A DNA stretch of 64,000 nucleotides from positions 27,842-91,841 of the forward strand of contig NZ_BMHY01000017.1 in NCBI RefSeq assembly GCF_014641555.1, written 5' to 3'. This DNA comes from Paenibacillus radicis (ex Gao et al. 2016) (GTDB lineage: Bacteria; Bacillota; Bacilli; Paenibacillales; Paenibacillaceae). A program made the position numbers and the translations under genes. The stretch's first letter is position 1. Every line of letters begins with the position of its first letter. The notes under the pieces were generated by a model. That model was not told the origin of the DNA, did not search any database, and worked only from the letters and a program-made list of their open reading frames with translations. Of this stretch, positions 57,961-64,000 are shown in pieces.

Positions 57961-59118
57961 TTACATCATAAGAGGCTGCTGAATCGAATCTTTGCTATCG
58001 CTGACCTTTTTAAATTGATGGATGACACTGTTAATTGCAAGGGCACCCAATCCAATAACCGCCATCATCACGATCGACTTCCAGGTGCCGCTGCCGCCAA
58101 ACAGCAGGTTGTAGTCGGTTTGCGTGCTGTAATACATGACGGAAAAGGTGCTGAAAAACTTAAAAAATCCAGGCATCATTTCCTGAGTCATAACGGAGCC
58201 GCCGCTGATGGTCTGAATGAGCATGAGTGGCAGGTTGAGCATCATACCAGCTTGACCGAGCAGCATGCAGAATACTGAAGTAACTTCCATCGCGACGAAC
58301 ATTTCCAGCGCATGCGTAAGCCACATTTGCACAAAGACATCTGCCCCGTAGCCTTGAACGCTGAAATAAATCGATAAGCCGATTAATGGCGCAATTAACG
58401 AAATGAGTGCATTCACACCCTGCATCCCTAGGAAAGCTCTCCATTTCCCGAACTTCGACCTTACCTGTCCTAAAGTGCTAACTGCCATCATGGAGTAAAT
58501 CATCGCCCCAACGTAGGAGACCATGGTCACGAACATAGGCGCCATCTGATTGTGCATTCCCGCCGGCTGCGGATTGGACAAAATCATATTGGATTTAAAT
58601 TTATTCGCAGCTTGATCTGCTAGCTGCGCCGCTTGGTCCTCAGGCAGCTTCAAGCCCTGCAACACGCCCTTAATGTTCTCTACCGTTAGTTGCTGGCTTA
58701 ACTTGTCCGTAATTTGCGAAGCCACGCTTTGCATCGTCCCGCTTACCAGCTGTGGATTCGACTGATTAATGAGGAAATCCAATTGGACTTGCTCACCTTG
58801 TTGCGTTAGTTTTTGTGTAAAATCATTCGGAATATGCACGACGAGATGAACATCGCGTCCATTCAGCTCCTCTTTGGCTTCCTCGTAAGAAAGATCTGTT
58901 TTGAGATGGAAAGGAAGCTGTTCTTGGATTTGCTTGGCGATCTCTGATCCATATTGCGTATCCTCATTAACGATCGCGACCGTTAGATCGGTTGCGTTCT
59001 TGGGAACAGCGCTATAGCCGGCAATGAATATCCCCACAAATATAATCTGGTAAAACACAAGCATAAACGCTCCTCCCAGCAGCGTTTTGCTCTTTAAAAA
59101 AGCCAGCATCGTTCTCAT
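57961..59118 (-). CDS. YhgE/ABC-2-type membrane protein
   Basis: A 385-residue protein with one helix at the start (residues 14-35), a large extracytoplasmic domain (about 36-185) and five helices after residue 190. ATDLTVAIVNEDTQYG and VHLVVHIPNDFTQKL are typical of the YhgE/Pip and ABC-2 permease-like families. No ATPase gene is adjacent. Relatives act in export, drug tolerance or phage adsorption. GGAGGAGCAGG stands before the ATG. Repeated sites before it suggest PadR control. Confidence 0.82.
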   Translation of the reverse strand: MRTMLAFLKSKTLLGGAFMLVFYQIIFVGIFIAGYSAVPKNATDLTVAIVNEDTQYGSEIAKQIQEQLPFHLKTDLSYEEAKEELNGRDVHLVVHIPNDFTQKLTQQGEQVQLDFLINQSNPQLVSGTMQSVASQITDKLSQQLTVENIKGVLQGLKLPEDQAAQLADQAANKFKSNMILSNPQPAGMHNQMAPMFVTMVSYVGAMIYSMMAVSTLGQVRSKFGKWRAFLGMQGVNALISLIAPLIGLSIYFSVQGYGADVFVQMWLTHALEMFVAMEVTSVFCMLLGQAGMMLNLPLMLIQTISGGSVMTQEMMPGFFKFFSTFSVMYYSTQTDYNLLFGGSGTWKSIVMMAVIGLGALAINSVIHQFKKVSDSKDSIQQPLMM

Positions 59119-59136
59119 CCTGCTCCTCCTCCATAA

Positions 59137-59162
59137 TACTCTGTATCTATTACTCTGTATAA
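59137..59162. promoter_or_regulatory. Direct-repeat operator candidate for the PadR regulator
   Basis: ATACTCTGTAT (59137) and TTACTCTGTATA (59150) form a direct repeat with a period of 13 bases. It lies immediately upstream of the membrane gene. PadR proteins often bind ATAC-GTAT-type sites. Confidence 0.45.
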
Positions 59163-59239
59163 AGTAATTTGATGAGATTATTCTAGTCCTAAATAGCAGC
59201 GCTTGTCAAATGGTTATCGATCCCTATGGCAAAATAAAA

Positions 59240-59268
59240 TTGACGATGATAATCGTTATCAATATAAT
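59240..59268 (+). promoter_or_regulatory. Sigma-A promoter with embedded Fur box
   Basis: TTGACG (59240-59245) and TATAAT (59263-59268) with a 17-base spacer make a near-consensus promoter. The spacer holds TGATAATCGTTATCA (59247-59261), a 7-1-7 Fur box with one mismatch in symmetry. Iron-loaded Fur would cover both promoter elements and block polymerase. Confidence 0.85.
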
Positions 59269-59330
59269 GGGAATAACAACTATAAACATCACTGCATTTG
59301 TGCAGTTGATATAGGAAGAGGGATCGGGAC

Positions 59331-60380
59331 ATGAACGAAGCATTGGAATTGTACGATGTGACCATAATCGGCGGAGGGCCTGCCGGCATGTACACCGCCT
59401 TTTACAGCGGCATGAGGGATTTGAAGACGAAGCTGATCGAAGCAAGAGAAGAGCTTGGCGGCAGAGTGCTTATCTATCCGGAGAAGATGATTTGGGACGT
59501 GGGCGGTCTTACGCCTACACTGGGGGAGAAGCTGATTGAGCAGCTCATTCAGCAGGCCAAAACCTTCGATCCCACTATTATCCTAGGTCAGCATATTACG
59601 AATTTCGAGCGCCAAGCTGACGATACGATCATTCTGACGGCAGCGAGCGGAGAGCGCCACTGGACGAAAACCGTCGTCCTAGCTATTGGCTACGGCATTC
59701 TTCAATTAGCTAAGCTGGATATTGAAGGCGCGGACCGCTTTGAAGTCAGCAATTTGCACTATACGGTTCAAGAACTGGAGGTTTTCCGGGGCAAACGGGT
59801 GCTTATCTCCGGGGGCGGCGACTCCGCTGTGGACTGGGCCAATGCTTTGGTACCGATTGCGTCCAGCTTGACCGTCGTTCACCGCCGCGATCAGTTTGGC
59901 GGACATGAACGAAATGTCTCACAGATGAAGTCTTCTTCTGCAACGATTCTTACACCTTACGCCGTCGATTCTCTTCACAGCAAGAATGGAGCGGAAATTG
60001 ATGAGGTAACGATCAGCAATGTCGATACGGGCGAACAACAGCGTATTGAGGTCGATGCGGTCATCGTCAACCACGGCCTGCGATATAATTTTGGGCCGAT
60101 CAAGGAATGGGGACTGGATATGGGCGATTGGAACGCCAATGTATCCAGCAAGATGGAGACGAATATTCCCGGTATATTTGCCGCAGGCGATTTCGTCAAA
60201 CATGATAGCAAAGTTCATCTGATCGCCGGTACGTTCACTGATGCCGTCAATGCCCTCAATAGCGCCAAAGTATATATTGATCCGGCCGCCGATAAATATG
60301 CTTATGTATCCTCCCACAATTCGAGGTTCAAAGAAAAGAACCGGCAGCTTGGCGTCCTTGTGGATGAGGATGATCATTAA
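59331..60380 (+). CDS. Ferredoxin--NADP+ reductase, thioredoxin-reductase-like type
   Basis: A 349-residue flavoprotein. The FAD motif is VTIIGGGPAGMYTAFYSG, the NADPH motif ISGGGDSAVDWANAL, and the C-terminal FAD contact GIFAAGDFV. There is no Cys-x-x-Cys active site, which separates it from thioredoxin reductase and matches YumC/YcgT-type reductases. It passes electrons between NADPH and ferredoxin or flavodoxin. The Fur-controlled promoter fits YcgT, the iron-responsive paralogue known from Bacillus, with a role in iron release or haem breakdown. It is monocistronic. Confidence 0.9.
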   Translation: MNEALELYDVTIIGGGPAGMYTAFYSGMRDLKTKLIEAREELGGRVLIYPEKMIWDVGGLTPTLGEKLIEQLIQQAKTFDPTIILGQHITNFERQADDTIILTAASGERHWTKTVVLAIGYGILQLAKLDIEGADRFEVSNLHYTVQELEVFRGKRVLISGGGDSAVDWANALVPIASSLTVVHRRDQFGGHERNVSQMKSSSATILTPYAVDSLHSKNGAEIDEVTISNVDTGEQQRIEVDAVIVNHGLRYNFGPIKEWGLDMGDWNANVSSKMETNIPGIFAAGDFVKHDSKVHLIAGTFTDAVNALNSAKVYIDPAADKYAYVSSHNSRFKEKNRQLGVLVDEDDH

Positions 60381-60438
60381 GATTTATGATGGAAGAAGCT
60401 GCACAACACTGCAGTTTCTTTTTTTATTGCGGGTCCTG

Positions 60439-62022
60439 CTACTCCTGCCATTCCACCAGCCGGGGAGAAGGATCAAGAATGGACATATACTGCTCCTTCC
60501 ATCCATACTTGGCTTCAGGATCAAGCCGCATATAACGGTTCAGCTTTTCTTGCCGGTGCCTGGCATCCGCCCAGCCGAAATGCTTCAGACGCAGCCCAGA
60601 GAGCCGGTTCGGCAGCTCGAAAATATTTTCCGGGAATCGGCCGCAGTGTTGCGGAGTCTCTTTCCATCTGTACTGGAATCCCGGCTCGTACCGCAGCAGG
60701 AAAGGGCGAAAACGATGATGGGCGTTCCAGTATTGGTCGTCCCGGTAAGCCGTTGGCGACCAAAAATCATAGAGCCGAAAACTGTAGGTCTTGGTATCCG
60801 GTTGAGACAACAGCAACCCAAGCTCGTGTTCGAACCGGTCTTCAAACCATTCATCCGCATCCAAATTGAGTATCCACTCTGGCTCCACAGCGAGCGTCTC
60901 TTCCCATTGCTGCTTGCGAAGCGTGATTTCATTGCTAAATTTCGATGTTTCATTGCAGATTAACCGAACCGGAATACCTTGAAGCATTTCTTGAATGACT
61001 TCGATCGTACCGTCGGTGCTGCCGTCATCGATAATGACTGCATCCTGAATATAGCGGCGATGCCTCCCCAATGCTTCCCTCAAGTAACGATCAGCTTCGT
61101 TGCGAACGACCATCGATAATGTAAGCCGCGGGCTTGTTGAAGACGAAGAGGGGGTAGCAGGCTCTATAATCGTAATCGTCGATGTCAGGGATGACTCTGG
61201 AGCATGATCCTTCTGAAGAAACCGCTCAGCTCCCGGCAGATCTTCATCCCGATAAATATGGTAAGCGGGGTAATGCGTGTCCACGAACAAAGAAAAGCCT
61301 AATGCAGCTGCTCGAATGCAAAAATGGCGATCCTCGCCCCAAAACGAAACGTTGCGGATAGGACCAAAGTGTACACCCTTCTCCAATGCCGTGCGGCTTA
61401 TTAATGTACAGGCGCCAAGTCCGCCAACCTCATAGATGCCGGGCGTCTGCATACGGCTTAGAAACTGCTCCAGACGTTCCCCTATCTGATCGTTGCTCAA
61501 CTGCTCCCCTCGTTGCTGCTCCCACTGCTTATATTCATCCCGAAGCCACACTTGCGGCTGAGGTCTCGAATCCTGCTGCCATCTCGTCCAGAAGATTTCG
61601 GATATAATCTCTTTCTCCGCGGACATGAGCTGGAGCAAGGTTTGCTCTTCCAGCAGAAGGTCGGAATCGATTAAGAACAGGTAATCGAATCGCTCTGCCA
61701 GGGCGTAGGCGATCATTTCATTTTTGAAATCGGCTACTTTCCACACAAGATGCTCATTCCAGCAATGCGTTACTCCTGACCGGTTATATAGATCTGTTTT
61801 GCCCGAGCTTCGTATCGTAACGATCCCGCTTCCCTGTTGTTCGGAAAATCGCTGCAGCAGTTCACTGCTTGCCTCTTCCTGGTTATCATCTACAAAATAA
61901 TAATGGAGGTCGATTCCCTCTGTCCGCAAACGGTTCAACGAGGTGAGAAACAGGGATAGTACATTAGCTTGCTGATACACGGGACAGCCGACGAGCACCC
62001 GTCTGTTCGCACGGTCAGCCAA
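60439..62022 (-). CDS. Protein with two glycosyltransferase domains
   Basis: A 527-residue protein. Residues 8-270 form an Anp1-like or GT-A domain with LIDSDLL (DxD at 119-121) and FWGEDRHF. Residues about 299-527 form a GT2 domain (LTLSMVVRNEADRYLREAL, IIDDGSTDGTIEVI, LNLDADEWF). It starts with TTG, its start overlapping the upstream glycosyltransferase gene by eight bases; GGGGG lies eight bases before it. Next to a collagen-like protein gene, it probably attaches sugars to Thr residues of that protein. Confidence 0.8.
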   Translation of the reverse strand: MADRANRRVLVGCPVYQQANVLSLFLTSLNRLRTEGIDLHYYFVDDNQEEASSELLQRFSEQQGSGIVTIRSSGKTDLYNRSGVTHCWNEHLVWKVADFKNEMIAYALAERFDYLFLIDSDLLLEEQTLLQLMSAEKEIISEIFWTRWQQDSRPQPQVWLRDEYKQWEQQRGEQLSNDQIGERLEQFLSRMQTPGIYEVGGLGACTLISRTALEKGVHFGPIRNVSFWGEDRHFCIRAAALGFSLFVDTHYPAYHIYRDEDLPGAERFLQKDHAPESSLTSTITIIEPATPSSSSTSPRLTLSMVVRNEADRYLREALGRHRRYIQDAVIIDDGSTDGTIEVIQEMLQGIPVRLICNETSKFSNEITLRKQQWEETLAVEPEWILNLDADEWFEDRFEHELGLLLSQPDTKTYSFRLYDFWSPTAYRDDQYWNAHHRFRPFLLRYEPGFQYRWKETPQHCGRFPENIFELPNRLSGLRLKHFGWADARHRQEKLNRYMRLDPEAKYGWKEQYMSILDPSPRLVEWQE

Positions 62023-63121
62023 GCAGCACGCCCCCTTCCCCTTTGCGGCTTATACGATTCTGTAAATATTCCCGATTAGAGATAATGCGCGGGTCTTCAG
62101 GACGATAGCGAGCCGCCAGCTCGTTATGATGGTTAGCTTCATCGTATTTGCCCAGGCGGTCATAACAAACGCAAAGCTGCAAATGCGGCAGCCATGTTGT
62201 GCATGTCATACTGGCGAAGCCCCAGTCCTGCTCGGGCTTGTCTGCCTCTGCAGCCAAACGGTACCAGTAAGCTGCCGTCTTTGGTTCATTTTGCTGAAGG
62301 AAATAAAAACCTAACCGGCAGCAAAATTCCGGGCGCGGATGGTCATAATAAAAGGAACGCAATAGCGAATCGACCATCAACCGAGACTCTTCAAGCTCCG
62401 AGTAACAATCGGCCAACTTGGCGCAAGCGGCAACATTGTCCTCAATCCAGCCTTTCCCGGTACCCAAAAATTGCTCATAGTAACGGATAGCAGCTTCATA
62501 TCTGCCATGATCCTTCAGTTCATTGGCGTAGTAATACAGGTCGCGGGGGGAGAAACGTTCCCCTCTGGCTAGTCTTTTCTCATAAATAGAAAGGTTGCGA
62601 TTGCTGTCCGAATCCTGCTCATCCGGTTGATGAGTTACGGCAATATCCGAAGGCATGATGTTTCCGAAAACCTCGAGATACTCATGAACGGCACCAATCC
62701 AGCGATAATTCCGCTCTCTTTTGACCAGTCGATTTCGCCTTAGTCTGGAGGTTACTTTCCCGTATTCGTCGAAAGCAAGATCATAGTACATCGATACGGA
62801 ATCGACGTTGGAAGCGAGCGTTCTTTTCAAAGCCAGCAAGGCACGCAAGTCAAGCGGGGTCAATATATCATCGGCATCAAGCCACAATATATAGTCCATC
62901 GTTGCATGGGAAAATGCATAATTACGTGCCGCCGCAAAATCGTCAATCCATTCAAATGATTCGATCCGATTCGTGTAAGATCTCGCGATCTCTATCGTCC
63001 GGTCCGTCGATCCTGTATCGATGATAATAATCTCATCGACGGCCTGGGCGACGGATGAGAGGCAGCGGCCTAAGCTTTTTTCTTCGTTACGGACAATCAT
63101 GCACAGGCTAATACTCGGCAT
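62015..63121 (-). CDS. Family 2 glycosyltransferase with TPR-like C terminus
   Basis: About 368 residues. The GT2 core (ISLCMIVRNEEKSLGRCL, IIIDTGSTDRTIEIA, ILWLDADDI with DxD) fills residues 1-200. The second half contains helical repeats (YYYANELKDHGRYEAAIRYYEQFL, AAYWYRLAAEAD) of TPR type. Such enzymes are common beside collagen-like exosporium genes in spore formers. The start at MPSISLCMIV has AGGAGAG eight bases upstream. Translation is coupled to the following two-domain gene. Confidence 0.87.
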   Translation of the reverse strand: MPSISLCMIVRNEEKSLGRCLSSVAQAVDEIIIIDTGSTDRTIEIARSYTNRIESFEWIDDFAAARNYAFSHATMDYILWLDADDILTPLDLRALLALKRTLASNVDSVSMYYDLAFDEYGKVTSRLRRNRLVKRERNYRWIGAVHEYLEVFGNIMPSDIAVTHQPDEQDSDSNRNLSIYEKRLARGERFSPRDLYYYANELKDHGRYEAAIRYYEQFLGTGKGWIEDNVAACAKLADCYSELEESRLMVDSLLRSFYYDHPRPEFCCRLGFYFLQQNEPKTAAYWYRLAAEADKPEQDWGFASMTCTTWLPHLQLCVCYDRLGKYDEANHHNELAARYRPEDPRIISNREYLQNRISRKGEGGVLLG

Positions 63122-63196
63122 TATCATCACTCTCCTGGAGTCATAACGTTGCTTCATCCTATTCCTGTGCTATTGTCCATGTTCGGCTCTTATTCA

Positions 63197-64000
63197 TTAA
63201 CTTAACTCAATAATCGTAAGCGCTGCGCCGGCACCGTTATTGATTAAAGTCGCTGCGCCCAGCAGCCCGAATAGCTGAAGCGACACGGTAGAGTTTGCAG
63301 GCAGTGTAACAATAACATCATTGTTAAAGCTGGAGAGGCTTAACACCGGCGCTATGGTCGATGCCAGATTTGCTGCGCCATTGATTATAAGACGTGAGCC
63401 GAGCAGCAGACCAGCAGTCAAATTGACTTGATAGGTGATGTAGTAGCGACCGGCTGGCGCTACAGTAAACGTGTTGTTAGCCCCGTTTATGGTGATGCCT
63501 GGTCCTATATTTTGCGAGCTGGGCAACGGCACCAGCGTTCCTACCAGGACAACGGCAATGATGGCCCCTGTTGTATTTGCTGCAAAGGCCGACACGCTTG
63601 TTGTACTCGTACCAGTCGCACCTGTTTCACCCGTGGCACCTGTCGCTCCTGTGGCTCCTGTGGTTCCAGTTACTCCCGTTACTCCTGTTGCTCCTGTGGC
63701 TCCTGTTGGTCCGGTTACTCCGGTGACTCCTGTTCCACCTGTGGCTCCGGTGGCTCCCGTCGCTCCTGTTCCACCTGTGGCTCCCGTTGCTCCTGTTGCT
63801 CCCGTTGCCCCTGTCACTCCTGTTGCACCTGTTAGTCCTGTCGCTCCCGTTGCTCCTGTGACTCCTGTCGCACCTGTTGCTCCCGTGGCTCCTGTGGCTC
63901 CTGTTGCTCCTGTGGCTCCTGTGGCTCCTGTGGCTCCTGTTGGTCCGGTTACTCCGGTGACTCCTGTTCCACCTGTGGCTCCGGTGGCTCCCGTCGCTCC
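63197..64000 (-). CDS. Collagen-like exosporium-type protein, C-terminal part
   Basis: The frame runs off the right edge; 267 codons are visible. About 130 residues are Gly-x-Thr triplets, mostly Gly-Ala-Thr with some Gly-Val-Thr, Gly-Gly-Thr, Gly-Pro-Thr and Gly-Leu-Thr. The C-terminal domain of about 135 residues (TSVSAFAANTTGAIIAVVLVGTLVPLP... LINNGAGAALTIIELS) resembles the trimerising head of BclA. This makes a hair-like filament on the spore or cell surface. The many Thr are likely glycosylation sites for the two neighbouring transferases. A Met inside the repeats is not the start. Confidence 0.88.
   Translation of the reverse strand, partial: GATGATGATGGTGVTGVTGPTGATGATGATGATGATGATGATGATGVTGATGATGLTGATGVTGATGATGATGATGGTGATGATGATGGTGVTGVTGPTGATGATGVTGVTGTTGATGATGATGETGATGTSTTSVSAFAANTTGAIIAVVLVGTLVPLPSSQNIGPGITINGANNTFTVAPAGRYYITYQVNLTAGLLLGSRLIINGAANLASTIAPVLSLSSFNNDVIVTLPANSTVSLQLFGLLGAATLINNGAGAALTIIELS
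63704..64000. repeat. Higher-order 234-base repeat in the collagen region
   Basis: A stretch of about 60 bases beginning TGGTCCGGTTACTCCGGTGA at 63707 recurs at 63941 with no difference seen up to the window edge. The period of 234 bases equals 78 codons or 26 Gly-x-Thr triplets, so length changes by recombination would keep the frame. Confidence 0.85.

Noticed and set aside
63428..63835. Cys/Ser/Gly-rich open frame on the plus strand opposite the collagen region
   Set aside because: The composition is a by-product of the Gly-x-Thr coding repeats on the minus strand.
63704..64000. CRISPR-like repetition near the right edge
   Set aside because: The repetition is in-frame with Gly-x-Thr codons and lacks unique spacers of constant length. 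No CRISPR array was seen anywhere in the window.

Overview
This window comes from the chromosome of an endospore-forming, flagellated, aerobic member of the Bacillota, most likely Paenibacillus or a close relative. The reasons are moderately GC-rich coding DNA, strong AGGAGG-type ribosome binding sites with frequent TTG and GTG starts, a caa3-type oxidase, a sporulation-type histidine kinase with a Spo0E-like phosphatase, a collagen-like exosporium-type protein, and many ABC transporters with lipoprotein binding components.

Layout. 1-2.3 kb: end of a cytochrome c oxidase operon (ctaD', ctaE, ctaF), then a lipoprotein peptidyl-prolyl isomerase. 2.4-5.4 kb (minus): an ECF sigma factor that probably starts at AUU, its zinc-binding anti-sigma factor and two membrane proteins. 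5.5-9.7 kb: a Rossmann-fold protein with a YwhD-type protein, then an M1 metallopeptidase with a membrane partner. 10.1-10.7 kb: a c-di-AMP (ydaO/yuaA) riboswitch controlling an NlpC/P60 hydrolase. 10.9-19.9 kb: small-molecule enzymes, two copies of a palindromic repeat, an MFS transporter, a GNAT enzyme, a YkuI-like EAL protein, motAB, rluF and a TIP30-like protein. 20-22.8 kb: a PAS histidine kinase, a dense cluster of DnaA boxes, tadA and a Spo0E-like phosphatase.

23.1-30 kb is the most unusual locus. It is an oligopeptide-type ABC importer with a fused double ATPase, two permeases carrying long extra N-terminal membrane regions, and a binding protein whose two lobes are in reversed order, which reads as a circular permutation. 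30.6-34.3 kb holds a tRNA-Arg(CCU), tRNA debris, short palindromes and low-GC genes of unknown function. 34.8-41.4 kb is a LacI-controlled sugar uptake and oxidation operon without its own ATPase. 41.5-44 kb is a second low-GC stretch with a decayed tRNA-Arg, a secreted protein, a tiny membrane protein and a broken GNAT gene.

44-49.3 kb: an MTA/SAH deaminase, a hydrolase and a P-loop kinase-like gene, and a secreted beta/gamma-crystallin plus Vps62-like protein. 49.4-57.2 kb (minus): a complete Dpp/Opp-type importer (SBP, two permeases, two ATPases) beside an AraR-like repressor; matching operators lie before the repressor and the binding-protein gene. 57.4-59.2 kb: a PadR-type repressor and the membrane protein it probably controls. 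59.2-60.4 kb: a ferredoxin-NADP reductase whose promoter holds a Fur box inside its spacer. 60.4-64 kb: two glycosyltransferases and the C-terminal part of a Gly-X-Thr collagen-like protein that they probably decorate.

All functions are assigned by reading motifs and comparing with remembered families; no database search was run.
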